Origin: Elioraea rosea
Lineage (GTDB): Bacteria > Pseudomonadota > Alphaproteobacteria > Acetobacterales > Acetobacteraceae
Direction of reading: 5' to 3'
Length of the DNA stretch: 64,000 bases
NCBI RefSeq assembly: GCF_007644105.1
Contig: NZ_VFAC01000001.1
Span: forward strand, 1-64,000
Below the pieces are notes generated by a model. That model was not told where the DNA came from. It ran no database searches and saw only the letters and a list, made by a program, of their open reading frames with translations. The position numbers and the translations under genes are program-made. Positions 52,383 to 60,373 of the stretch are shown piece by piece; within the stretch, counting starts at the first letter, position 1; each line of letters starts with the position of its first letter.

Positions 52383-53798
52383 TCAGCCGCGGAAGAATAT
52401 AACGGTCATCAGGGCGAAGAGCGGCAGCAGGATGACCGCCGCCCACCCCACATAGCCGAAGAAGGAGGGCATCTTCACCCCCTGCTCCTCGGCGATGGCC
52501 CGCACCATGAAGTTCGGCGCGTTGCCGATGTAGGAGTTGGCGCCCATGAACACCGCGCCGGCGGAGATCGCCGCGAGCACCGCAGCCCCCTCGCCCATCA
52601 GCACCTGCGCATCGCCTCCGGCGAGATTGAAGAAGATCAGGTAGGTCGGCGCGTTGTCGAGGAAGGAGGAGAGCAGCCCCGTCATCCAGAAATACATCGC
52701 CGGGATGGCGGTTCCGTCGGGGCGGGTGACGAGGTCGACCAGCGGCGCGGCCGCCCCTTCCCGCCCGGCCTTGAGGATGGCGATCGCGGGGATGATGGTG
52801 ACGAAGATCGCGGCGAATACCTTCGCCACCTCGATCATCGCGCCCCAGGTGAAGCCGTTGGCGTTGCGCACCAGCGCAGGCGTCACCCAGATCGAGTAGA
52901 GGGCGATCGCGATCATCAGGAAGTCGCCGATCACCACCTCGATGGCGAGCTCCTGCTTGAGGAAGGTCACCGCGCCGGGGTGCCAGGTTCCCTCCATCAG
53001 GACCACGAGCACGACCAGCATGAGAAGCGGGATGTTCACGCCGCCCTGGATGCGCAGCGGCTCGACCTGCCCCTTCTCGTCGCGGATCTCGTCCGGCTCG
53101 CGGCGGAAATAGCGGCTGTCCATCTGGTGGTAGACCAGGAGCAGCACGGCGGAGGCGAGAAGCAGCGGCGCGAAGAGATGTTCCGTCGGCCAGAAGAACG
53201 ACACGCCCTTGAGGAAGCCCAGGAACAGCGGCGGGTCGCCCAGCGGGGTGAGGCAACCGCCGATGTTCGACACGAGGAAGATGAAGAAGACCATCGTGTG
53301 CACGCGGTGCTTCCGCCCGGCATTGGCGCGCAGGATGGGCCGCACGAGAAGCATGCTCGCCCCAGTTGTGCCGGTCAGGCTCGCGATCGCCGTGCCGAGG
53401 GCGAGGATCGCCGTGTTGGTGCCCGGCGTGCCGCGCAGCGTGCCTGCGATGTGCACCCCTCCCGCCGTCGTGAACAGCGCGAACAGAAGCAGCAGGAAGG
53501 GGACGTATTCGAGCAGCGCGGTGTGGATGAGGAGGTCTGCCACGGGGCCGACGCCGAGCACGGAGGCGGCGGGCACGATGAAGGCAAGCGCCCAGCCGAG
53601 CATCACGAGCCCATAGAAGCGGTGCCAGAAATGCGCGTTGACCAGCGGCACCACCGCGATCGACAGCAGCACCCCCACGAAGGGCAGCGTCCACCAGGGC
53701 GAGAGGGTCCTGGCATCGACCTCGGCCGCTTCCGCGGGCGCGGCAAGCAGCACGCCGGCGCAGAGCGCGGCGAGGAAAAGCCAGGGCTTGAGGCTCAT
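52383..53798 (-). CDS. Sodium:proton antiporter, NhaD/ion-transporter superfamily
   Basis: A 471-residue protein with a cleavable-looking N-terminal hydrophobic segment (to about PAEAAE) and about twelve membrane helices. Marks of the NhaD/ArsB-CitM-like IT superfamily are TLRGTPGTNTAILALGTAIA, TGTTGASMLLVRPILRAN, VSNIGGCLTPLGDPPLFLGF and LLSSFLDNAPTYLIFFNLAG. It would exchange sodium (or lithium) for protons. It starts the leftward group, 14 bases ahead of the PEP mutase-family gene, and diverges from coxG. Confidence 0.82.
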   Translation of the reverse strand: MSLKPWLFLAALCAGVLLAAPAEAAEVDARTLSPWWTLPFVGVLLSIAVVPLVNAHFWHRFYGLVMLGWALAFIVPAASVLGVGPVADLLIHTALLEYVPFLLLLFALFTTAGGVHIAGTLRGTPGTNTAILALGTAIASLTGTTGASMLLVRPILRANAGRKHRVHTMVFFIFLVSNIGGCLTPLGDPPLFLGFLKGVSFFWPTEHLFAPLLLASAVLLLVYHQMDSRYFRREPDEIRDEKGQVEPLRIQGGVNIPLLMLVVLVVLMEGTWHPGAVTFLKQELAIEVVIGDFLMIAIALYSIWVTPALVRNANGFTWGAMIEVAKVFAAIFVTIIPAIAILKAGREGAAAPLVDLVTRPDGTAIPAMYFWMTGLLSSFLDNAPTYLIFFNLAGGDAQVLMGEGAAVLAAISAGAVFMGANSYIGNAPNFMVRAIAEEQGVKMPSFFGYVGWAAVILLPLFALMTVIFFRG

Positions 53799-53986
53799 GC
53801 GTGAACCGCCGGGAAGGAACAGCAGAGGGGCGGGGACGCTATACTCCCGCCGTTACGGCCCCGCAAATCCCCCCTGCGCAGACGTGCCTCCCGGGCTTTG
53901 CGGCGCTGGCCCCAGACTGTAAGGTCGCCCGACACGGCGAGCCCCGGGGCCGTTTCGCGCCCCCACCACGCGATGGACACGACACG

Positions 53987-54592
53987 ATGGAAATGACTGG
54001 CGAGCGGCGCATTCCCGCGCCGCGGCAGGCTGTCTGGGAAGCCCTGAACGACCCCGAGGTCCTGAAGGCCTCCATTCCGGGCTGCGAGCATATCGAGAAA
54101 CTGAGCGACACCGAGATGACCGCCCGCGTGGCCCTGCGGATCGGGCCGATGAACGCCCGCTTCGCAGGCAAGGTGCAGCTGTCCGACCTCGACCCCCCGA
54201 ACGGCTACAGGATCTCCGGCGAGGGCCAGGGCGGCGTGGCCGGCTTCGCCAAGGGCGGCGCGACCGTGAAGCTCGTCGATGACGGGCCCGGCACACTGAT
54301 GACCTATGACGTGAAGGCCCAGGTCGGCGGCAAGATGGCCCAACTCGGCGCGCGGCTGATCGACAGCACCGCCCGCTCAATGGCCGACCAGTTCTTCGAC
54401 CGCTTCGCCGCGCGGGTCGCGACCGACGCGGGCGTCGCCCCGGAGGCGATCCCGGTCCCCGTCCCCGCCGCGCGCCCGGCGGCACCCTCGCTGTTCAGCT
54501 TCCCGCCGCCTGCGGAGATCGCCGGCCTGCCGACGGTATTCTGGGGCGGCCTTGCGATCTGGATCGTCATCGTCCTGCTCATGGTCCTGTGA
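53987..54592 (+). CDS. coxG: CoxG-type SRPBCC protein with C-terminal membrane anchor
   Basis: A 201-residue CoxG family protein: ERRIPAPRQAVWEALNDPEVL opens the SRPBCC fold (~1-150), with IPGCEHIEKLSDTEM, GKVQLSDLDPPNGYRISGEG and the helix SMADQFFDRFAARVA. A Pro/Ala linker follows and the chain ends in one membrane helix (~183-201). CoxG recruits CO-dehydrogenase-type molybdenum hydroxylases to the membrane. ATG at 53987 starts the fold. It is the first gene of the maturation operon; its stop overlaps the GTG of a tiny ORF. Confidence 0.85.
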   Translation: MEMTGERRIPAPRQAVWEALNDPEVLKASIPGCEHIEKLSDTEMTARVALRIGPMNARFAGKVQLSDLDPPNGYRISGEGQGGVAGFAKGGATVKLVDDGPGTLMTYDVKAQVGGKMAQLGARLIDSTARSMADQFFDRFAARVATDAGVAPEAIPVPVPAARPAAPSLFSFPPPAEIAGLPTVFWGGLAIWIVIVLLMVL

Positions 54593-54675
54593 ACGGGCTC
54601 CCGCTACCCGCCTGGGTGGCGGGGCTCGTCCTGCTCACCCTCCTCTTCCTGTGGCTCGGGCGCGCCCTCGGGTGA
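54589..54675 (+). CDS. Putative 28-residue single-helix membrane protein coupled to coxG
   Basis: GTG at 54589 overlaps the coxG stop (GTGA), and the frame runs 28 codons to TGA at 54673-54675. The peptide is one hydrophobic helix (WVAGLVLLTLLFLWLGRALG at its end) after a short NGLPLPA start. It lies exactly in the gap between coxG and coxD, with coding-type spacing on both sides. CoxG itself ends in a membrane helix, so the two could pair in the membrane. No family is recognised; translation is inferred from the overlap and the composition. Confidence 0.45.
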   Translation: MNGLPLPAWVAGLVLLTLLFLWLGRALG

Positions 54676-54706
54676 CGGCAGGCCCCGCCCCGCCTAGACT
54701 GTCGAG

Positions 54707-55624
54707 ATGGATGCCATGACACCCGAGACCGGCCTGCCCGCGAGCGTCGATGCCACCATGGCGATGCTCGCGCGGGGCGACTACGTGGCCGACCGTGCGC
54801 TCGCCACTGCCGTGCACCTGGCGCTGACGATGCATCGCCCGCTCTTCCTCGAGGGCGAGGCAGGCGTGGGCAAGACGGAGATCGCAAAGGTTCTCTCCGC
54901 AACGCTTGGGCGCCGGCTCGTGCGGCTGCAATGCTACGACGGGCTCGACCTCGCAGCGGCGGTGTACGACTGGAACTATCCCCGCCAGCTACTCGAGATC
55001 CGCCTCGCCGAGGCCTCCGGCCAGCGCGACAAGGATACGCTTGCGCGCGGCATCTTCGATCGTCGCTTCCTGATCGAGCGGCCGCTTCTCCAGGCCATCT
55101 CGCCGGAGGGCGGCCCGGCCGTGCTCCTGATCGACGAGCTCGACCGCGCCGACGAGCCGTTCGAGGCCTTCCTGCTCGAGCTCCTGGCCGACTACCAGGT
55201 GACGATCCCCGAGCTCGGCACGATCCGCGCCGAAACGCCGCCGGTGGTGATCCTCACCTCCAACCGCACGCGCGAGATCCACGACGCGCTGCGCCGCCGC
55301 TGCCTGTACCATTGGGTCGATTTCCCCGATGCGGAGCGCGAGCGCGCGATCCTCCGCCTCAAGGCACCGCAGGCGCCGGAGAAGCTCTCGCACCAGGTCG
55401 TCGCCTTCGTGCAGCGGCTTCGGCAGATGGACCTCTTCAAGATGCCGGGGGTGGCGGAGACGATCGACTGGTGCGGCGCGCTCGCCCATCTCGACGCGAC
55501 CGAGCTCGATCCTGCCCGCGTCGACGAGACGCTCGGCGTGCTGCTGAAATACCAGGACGACATCGCGCGCATCCGCGGCGCCGAGGCCGCTGCGCTGGTG
55601 TCGGAGGCGAAGGCCGCACCCTGA
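54707..55624 (+). CDS. coxD: CoxD-like MoxR-type AAA+ ATPase
   Basis: A 305-residue AAA+ protein. Walker A is LEGEAGVGKTEIAKVL, a conserved CYDGLDLAAAVYDWNYPRQL segment typical of CoxD follows, Walker B is VLLIDELDRADEPFEAFLLE, sensor 1 is VVILTSNRTREIHDAL, and the C-terminal helical part follows the Arg finger RRRCLYHWVDFP. CoxD remodels the apo-enzyme during assembly of the Cu/S/Mo active site of CO dehydrogenase. It pairs with the VWA protein CoxE, whose ATG starts at the last base of its stop. Confidence 0.88.
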   Translation: MDAMTPETGLPASVDATMAMLARGDYVADRALATAVHLALTMHRPLFLEGEAGVGKTEIAKVLSATLGRRLVRLQCYDGLDLAAAVYDWNYPRQLLEIRLAEASGQRDKDTLARGIFDRRFLIERPLLQAISPEGGPAVLLIDELDRADEPFEAFLLELLADYQVTIPELGTIRAETPPVVILTSNRTREIHDALRRRCLYHWVDFPDAERERAILRLKAPQAPEKLSHQVVAFVQRLRQMDLFKMPGVAETIDWCGALAHLDATELDPARVDETLGVLLKYQDDIARIRGAEAAALVSEAKAAP

Positions 55625-56856
55625 TGCTCCCGCCCGCCGAGCCTTCTCTGCCGCGCGTCGAGGGAAGCGGCCGGCTCGCGGCGAACCTGATGCATTTCGG
55701 CCGCATGCTTCGCCGCGCCGGGCTCCCCGTCGGCCCCGGGCAGATCATCGAGGCGCAGGAAGCGCTGACGCATATCGATCTCAGCGCGAAGGCTGATGTG
55801 CGCGCGGCGCTGCGTGCAATCATGGCAACGCGGCGCGAGCAGCATGAGGTGTTCGACGCCGCCTTCGCGATGTTCTGGCGCAACCCCGACCGGAACATCG
55901 CCGAGGCGGTGATGGCCGTGCTTGACGGCGCCCGCAAGCCGGCCGAGCCGCAGAAGCCGAAGGCGGGAAGCCGCCGCGCGGCCGAGGCCATGGCGCCGCG
56001 CGAGAGGAAGGACCCGCCGAAGCCGCCCGAGCAGGAGCCGGAGAAGTTCGAGGCGGCGATGATCGTCTCGGCAGAGGAACGGCTCCGCAAGATGGATTTC
56101 GAGGCGATGAGCGAGGCGGAGGTGCGCGCCGCCCGCGCCGCCATCGCACGCCTTCGCCTGCCGTTCGACGAGCTGCCGACGCGCCGCTTCCGCCCCGACC
56201 CGATGGGACCGCGCGCCGATCTGCGCGCCACCCTGCGCCAGTCACTCCGCGAGGGCGGAGAGCTCGTCGAGATCGCCCGGCGGCGGCGGCGTGTGCGGAC
56301 GCCGCCGCTCGTGGCGCTTGCCGACATCTCCGGCTCGATGGCGCGCTACGCCGCGGTGCTTCTCGCCTTCCTGCATGCGGTGGCGAACGACCGCTCGCGC
56401 GTGCATGTGTTCCTCTTCGGCACGCGGCTGACGAACGTGACGCGCGCGCTGAAGCATCGCGACGCGGAGGTGGCCTTCCAGATGGTCGCCAACCTCGTGC
56501 CGGACTGGTCGGGCGGCACGCGCATCGGCGAGACGCTGCACCGCTTCAACCGGGACTGGTCGCGCCGCGTGCTCGGCCAGGGCGCGACGGTCCTCTTGAT
56601 CACCGACGGGCTCGACCGCGACGGCGGCGTCGGCCTCGCCGAGGAGGCCGAGCGGCTGCGCAAGTCCTGCAGGCGGCTGATCTGGCTGAACCCGCTGCTG
56701 CGCTGGGACGGGTTCGAGCCCAAGGCGGCCGGCATCCGCGCAATCCTGCCGCACGTGGACGATTTCCGCCCGGTGCACAATATCGACAGCCTGAAGGCGC
56801 TGGTTCACGCCCTGTCTGGCCCCGCGCCGCAGCGAAGCTGGAGGAAGGCGGCATGA
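55624..56856 (+). CDS. coxE: CoxE-like VWA-domain protein
   Basis: A 410-residue protein. The N-terminal part (~1-110, AANLMHFGRMLRRAGLPVGP) matches CoxE. A charged linker rich in Glu/Lys/Pro (~100-145) follows, then a VWA domain with the MIDAS motif DISGSM (~234-239), SGGTRIGETL and LITDGLDRDGG. CoxE works with the AAA+ protein CoxD as a MoxR-VWA pair that activates metalloenzymes. ATG at 55624 overlaps the coxD stop by one base, and its stop overlaps the next gene by 4 bases. Confidence 0.88.
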   Translation: MLPPAEPSLPRVEGSGRLAANLMHFGRMLRRAGLPVGPGQIIEAQEALTHIDLSAKADVRAALRAIMATRREQHEVFDAAFAMFWRNPDRNIAEAVMAVLDGARKPAEPQKPKAGSRRAAEAMAPRERKDPPKPPEQEPEKFEAAMIVSAEERLRKMDFEAMSEAEVRAARAAIARLRLPFDELPTRRFRPDPMGPRADLRATLRQSLREGGELVEIARRRRRVRTPPLVALADISGSMARYAAVLLAFLHAVANDRSRVHVFLFGTRLTNVTRALKHRDAEVAFQMVANLVPDWSGGTRIGETLHRFNRDWSRRVLGQGATVLLITDGLDRDGGVGLAEEAERLRKSCRRLIWLNPLLRWDGFEPKAAGIRAILPHVDDFRPVHNIDSLKALVHALSGPAPQRSWRKAA

Positions 56857-57182
56857 GCACCAACACCGATGCCGAGGACATCATCGCCACGGCGAGCGAC
56901 TGGCTTGCCAGGGGCGAGCGCGTCGCGGTCGCCACCGTGGTCGAGACCTGGGGAAGCTCGCCCCGCCCCGCCGGAAGCCAGATGGCGGTGAGCGAGACGG
57001 GCCGCATCGCCGGCTCCGTCTCCGGCGGCTGCATCGAAGGCGCGGTGGCGGACGCCGCGAAGGCGGTGATGGAGAGCGGCGCGCCGCAGCTCCTCGCCTT
57101 CGGCGTGACGAACGAGCGCGCCTGGGAAGTCGGGCTCGCCTGCGGCGGAAAGGTGAGCGTGTTCGTCGAGAGGCTCGGATGA
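56853..57182 (+). CDS. XdhC/CoxI family protein, N-terminal-domain-only subunit
   Basis: A 109-residue protein that consists of the XdhC_CoxI domain: VAVATVVETWGSSPRPAGSQM, GRIAGSVSGGCIEGAVADAA and the end VGLACGGKVSVFVERL. XdhC-type proteins bind molybdenum cofactor, protect it during sulfuration and hand it to the hydroxylase. Here the Rossmann half is a separate, overlapping downstream gene, so this is the split form of CoxF/XdhC seen in cox operons. The conserved Cys of GGCIEGA and LACGGK are both present. Confidence 0.85.
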   Translation: MSTNTDAEDIIATASDWLARGERVAVATVVETWGSSPRPAGSQMAVSETGRIAGSVSGGCIEGAVADAAKAVMESGAPQLLAFGVTNERAWEVGLACGGKVSVFVERLG

Positions 57183-57904
57183 CGCCGACGCTTCTGGCCG
57201 CCCTGCAGGCGGCACGGGCGGCCAAGCGTCCCGTCGTTCTGGCAACCCGCCTCGATGACGGCACCCAGGCGCTCCTGGCCGAGGATGGCACGCACGGCGC
57301 CGCCCTTCCCGAGGCGCTGGTGCGCGAGGCGCTCGGTGCACTCGCCGATGACGATAGCCGCACCGTCGAGCACGAGGGCGCGCGGTGGTTCCTGCACGTG
57401 CACAATCCGCCGCTCCGTCTCGTGCTCGTCGGCGCCGTGCACATCGCGCAGGCGCTCGTTCCAATGGCGCTGCCGCTCGGCTTCGGCATCACCGTCATCG
57501 ATCCCCGCCGCGCCTTCGCCACCGCCGAGCGCTTCCCCGGGGTGACGGTGTCCGACGCATGGCCGGACGAGGCGATGGACGTGCTCGCGCCCGACCGCCG
57601 CACCGCGGTGGTGACGCTGACGCACGACCCGAAGCTCGACGACCCCGCGCTCGACCGTGCGCTGAAGTCCGACGCCTACTACATCGGCGCGCTCGGCAGC
57701 CGGAAGACGCATGCGGCGCGGCTCGCCCGGCTCTCCGCGCTTGGCCACGGCGTGGAGGCGCTCGCCCGCATCCGCGGCCCTGTCGGGCTGCCGATCGAGG
57801 CGGCGACGGCGCCGGAGATCGCCCTCTCGATCCTCGCCGAGATCGTGGCGGTGCGGCGCGGCGCGGCGATGGTGCAGCAGAAGGCCGAGGGTGCGGCCGC
57901 ATGA
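57179..57904 (+). CDS. XdhC family protein, Rossmann-domain subunit
   Basis: A 241-residue protein with the XdhC C-terminal Rossmann domain: LVLVGAVHIAQALVPMALPL, TVIDPRRAFATAERFPG, VVTLTHDPKLDDPALDRAL, YYIGALGSRKTHAARLARL and IRGPVGLPIEAATAPEIALS. A degenerate N-terminal region (~1-85) precedes it. It is coupled by 4-base overlaps to the N-domain gene before it and the molybdopterin-binding/MobA fusion after it. The two XdhC parts probably form one functional cofactor-insertion factor. Confidence 0.87.
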   Translation: MTPTLLAALQAARAAKRPVVLATRLDDGTQALLAEDGTHGAALPEALVREALGALADDDSRTVEHEGARWFLHVHNPPLRLVLVGAVHIAQALVPMALPLGFGITVIDPRRAFATAERFPGVTVSDAWPDEAMDVLAPDRRTAVVTLTHDPKLDDPALDRALKSDAYYIGALGSRKTHAARLARLSALGHGVEALARIRGPVGLPIEAATAPEIALSILAEIVAVRRGAAMVQQKAEGAAA

Positions 57905-59556
57905 TCTTCGGGCGGATGCCCACCGCGGAGGCAGAGGGCGCGATCCTCGCGCACACGCTGAAGCTCGCTGGGCAGGCGCTGAAGAAGGGCCGCCGGCTGA
58001 CGGCGGACGATGTCTCTCTCCTCCGCGCGGCGGGCATCGACAGTGTCGTCGCCGCGCGGCTCCAGCCTGGCGATGTGGGCGAGGACGAGGCGGCCGCGCG
58101 CATCGCCGAGGCCTGCCGCACCGGGCACGTGAAGATCACCCGGGCGGCGACGGGGCGCGTCAACCTCGTCGCCGAGGCATCCGGGGTCGTCACCCTCGAT
58201 GCCGCGCGGCTCGCCAGGCTCAACCGCGTCGACGAGGCGATCACCATCGCCACCGTGCCGGCCTTCGCGCTCGTCGCAGGCGGCGACATGCTGGCGACGA
58301 TCAAGATCATTCCCTTCGCCGCACCCGGCGAGGCGGTCGCAGCAGCCGTGGCGATCGCTGCCGAAGGCGGCCCGCTTCTCAGGCTCCATCCGCTCGCCGC
58401 TCGGCCCGTCGGCCTCGTCATGACGCGCCTGCCTGGCATGAAGGAGAGCATCTTCGACAAGACCGAGGCGGTGACGCGCGCGCGCATCGAGGCGCTCGGA
58501 GCGACGATGCTTCCCGCGCGCCGGGTGGGCCATGACGAGCGCGAGGTCGCCGCCGCCCTGCGCGCGCTCGCAGCAGAAGGCGCGCGCGTGCTCCTCGTTT
58601 CCGGCGCGTCCGCCGTGGTGGACCGGCGCGACGTGTGCCCCGCCGGCATCGTCGTCGCAGGCGGCGTGCTCGACCATTTCGGTATGCCGGTGGATCCGGG
58701 CAACCTGCTCTGCTTCGGCCGGCTCGGCGACATCCCCGCCGTCGTACTGCCAGGCTGCGCGCGAAGCCCGAAGCTCAACGGGTTCGACTGGGTGCTGCAG
58801 CGCCTGCTGGCCGACCTGCCTGTCGGCCGCGACGAGATCATGGCGATGGGCGCGGGAGGGCTGCTCAAGGAGATCGAGACGCGCCCGCTGCCACGCGCAC
58901 GCGCGCCCGAGCTGGGCGAGGCGAGGCGCGAACCAGTGCGGCAGGGCAAGCGGATCGGCGCGATCGTGCTCGCGGCCGGCCGGTCGAGCCGCATGGCCCC
59001 GCGCAACAAGCTCCTGATCGAGGACCGCGACGGCGTGGCGATGGTCGCGCGCGTGGCCGATGCCGTGCTCGGCTCCCCTGCCCGGCCGGTCGTCGTCGTC
59101 ACTGGCCATGCGCAGGATGCGGTGCGTGCCGCGCTCGCGGGCCGCGACGTCGCCTTCGCGCACAACCCGGACCACGAGCTGGGCCTCTCCAGCTCGCTGC
59201 GCGTCGGGCTCGATGCGCTCGGCGATCGTGTCGATGCCGTGCTCGTCTGCCTCGGCGACATGCCGCTGGTGACGCCCGCGCTGATCGAGCGCCTGATCTC
59301 CGCCTACGATGCCGAGGAGGGGCGGCTGATCGTCGTCCCCGTCGCCGGCGGCCGGCATGGCAACCCGGTGCTGTGGGACAGGCGCTTCTTCCCGGCGATG
59401 CGCGCGATCACCGGCGATGTCGGAGCGCGGCATCTCCTCGGCGAGAACGCCGAGAGCGTGCATGAGGTCGTGCTCGAGGACGCGGCAGCGCTCGCCGATT
59501 TCGACACGCCCGACGCGCTCGCCTCCGCCCCTGGCCTCTTCAAGCCCGGCGCATGA
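57901..59556 (+). CDS. Molybdopterin-binding / MobA-like nucleotidyltransferase fusion
   Basis: A 551-residue two-domain protein. Residues ~1-340 resemble the MoeA/MogA-type molybdopterin-binding region seen in CO-dehydrogenase clusters (VTLDAARLARLNRVDEAITI, SGASAVVDRRDVCPAGIV). Residues ~350-545 are a MocA-type NTP transferase with LAAGRSSRMAPRNKLL, VVTGHAQDAV, NPDHELGLSSSLRVGL and VCLGDMPLVTPALI. MocA attaches CMP to molybdopterin, giving the MCD cofactor used by CO-dehydrogenase-family enzymes. The fusion would combine Mo handling with cytidylylation. Both ends overlap neighbours by 4 bases. Confidence 0.85.
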   Translation: MIFGRMPTAEAEGAILAHTLKLAGQALKKGRRLTADDVSLLRAAGIDSVVAARLQPGDVGEDEAAARIAEACRTGHVKITRAATGRVNLVAEASGVVTLDAARLARLNRVDEAITIATVPAFALVAGGDMLATIKIIPFAAPGEAVAAAVAIAAEGGPLLRLHPLAARPVGLVMTRLPGMKESIFDKTEAVTRARIEALGATMLPARRVGHDEREVAAALRALAAEGARVLLVSGASAVVDRRDVCPAGIVVAGGVLDHFGMPVDPGNLLCFGRLGDIPAVVLPGCARSPKLNGFDWVLQRLLADLPVGRDEIMAMGAGGLLKEIETRPLPRARAPELGEARREPVRQGKRIGAIVLAAGRSSRMAPRNKLLIEDRDGVAMVARVADAVLGSPARPVVVVTGHAQDAVRAALAGRDVAFAHNPDHELGLSSSLRVGLDALGDRVDAVLVCLGDMPLVTPALIERLISAYDAEEGRLIVVPVAGGRHGNPVLWDRRFFPAMRAITGDVGARHLLGENAESVHEVVLEDAAALADFDTPDALASAPGLFKPGA

Positions 59557-60002
59557 GCCCAACCGTCACGCTCGAGGCCGAGCCGGATGAGGCGACGGTG
59601 AAGGCCATCGCCGACGGGCTGAACGCCTACAACGAGGCTGCGAGCGGCATGGCGTTCCGGCCCGAGCCGCTGTGGCTTGTGGCGCGCGATGACCAAGGCG
59701 CGGTTGTCGCCGGGCTGAAGGGGCGCTTCGCCTGGGGCTGGCTCGGCGTGGAATGGCTCTGGGTCGCCGGGCAAGAGCGTGGCCGCGGTCTCGGCTCGTC
59801 GCTGCTCTCGCGCGCCGAGGCCATGGCGCGGGAGCGCGGTTGCGACGGCGTCTATCTCGATACGTTCAGCTTCCAGGCCCCCGGCTTCTATGCCAAGGCC
59901 GGCTACGCCGAACTGGGTCGGCTCGACGGGCTGCCTCGCGGCGGTGCGCGGATCTACCTCGCGAAGCGCTTCTCGGCCTCGGGGCTGCAGAACTCCTCGT
60001 AG
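59553..60002 (+). CDS. GNAT family N-acetyltransferase
   Basis: A 149-residue GNAT protein: WVAGQERGRGLGSSLLSRAEAM holds the acetyl-CoA loop, followed by YLDTFSFQAPGFYAKAGYAELG, a usual GNAT end. Its start overlaps the MobA-fusion stop by 4 bases, so it is the last gene of the cox maturation operon. Its last ~49 bases overlap the convergent arsR-type gene. The substrate is unknown, and a link to molybdenum enzyme maturation is not established. Confidence 0.8.
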   Translation: MSPTVTLEAEPDEATVKAIADGLNAYNEAASGMAFRPEPLWLVARDDQGAVVAGLKGRFAWGWLGVEWLWVAGQERGRGLGSSLLSRAEAMARERGCDGVYLDTFSFQAPGFYAKAGYAELGRLDGLPRGGARIYLAKRFSASGLQNSS

Positions 60003-60295
60003 AGCGTGCGCAGCACCGCCTGCGCCGGCCCTTCCGCTAGGGCATAGAACACCGTTGTCGCCTGGCGGCGGAACGTCACCAGCCCTTCGGCGCGGAGCCG
60101 CATCAGGTGCTGGCTGACGACCGTCTCGCGCACGCCGACCTGGGCGGCGATCGCACCGACCGACTGCTCGCCGCCCACCATCGCGCACAGCATCTTGAGA
60201 CGCACGGGGTTGGCCAGGGTCTTCAGCAGGGTCGCTGCGGCCTCGGCACGCGCATCGAGCGCGGCCGCGTCCATGATCATGTGTTCCGGCACCAT
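59954..60295 (-). CDS. ArsR-family repressor, SqrR/BigR-like two-cysteine type
   Basis: A 113-residue winged-helix regulator. The HTH reads SVGAIAAQVGVRETVVSQHL, with LRAEGLVTFRRQATTVFYAL as the wing. It lacks the CVC metal motif of classic ArsR. Instead it has two cysteines, Cys37 (LKMLCAMV) and Cys103 (LYEEFCS), 66 residues apart, the same spacing as the persulfide-sensing pair of SqrR (41/107) and BigR (42/108). It probably loses DNA binding when reactive sulfur links the two cysteines. An inverted repeat overlaps its promoter, which fits autoregulation. No sulfide-oxidation gene is adjacent. Confidence 0.8.
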   Translation of the reverse strand: MVPEHMIMDAAALDARAEAAATLLKTLANPVRLKMLCAMVGGEQSVGAIAAQVGVRETVVSQHLMRLRAEGLVTFRRQATTVFYALAEGPAQAVLRTLYEEFCSPEAEKRFAR

Positions 60296-60314
60296 GCAAA
60301 AGCCCTTCCCGACC

Positions 60315-60356
60315 TCACAAGGGCGGAGAGAATAAGCAAATGGACGCCCTTGTGAA
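60315..60356 (-). promoter_or_regulatory. Promoter and palindromic operator of the arsR-type gene
   Basis: TCACAAGGGCG (60315-60325) and CGCCCTTGTGA (60345-60355) form a perfect 11-bp inverted repeat with a 19-base spacer. Read leftward, TTCACA (60356-60351) is a near-consensus -35 and TATTCT (60334-60329) a fair -10 with 16-bp spacing, about 33 bases before the ATG at 60295. The repeat covers the -35 and flanks the -10, as expected of a repressor site. It could also weakly terminate the upstream tctC transcript, but no T-run follows. Confidence 0.6.
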
Positions 60357-60373
60357 GCGGGCTTCGCCCCGGC

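Noticed and set aside
51439-53694. 751-codon minus-strand frame that would fuse an unknown N-terminal part to the PEP mutase-family protein
   Set aside because: The first ~440 codons are the other-frame reading of the Na+/H+ antiporter gene. The real start at 52368 has a GGAGG site and normal family length.
60315-60355. Intrinsic terminator of the tctC operon
   Set aside because: The stem has a 19-base loop and no T-run follows in the leftward direction. Overlap with a -35/-10 pair makes an operator more likely.
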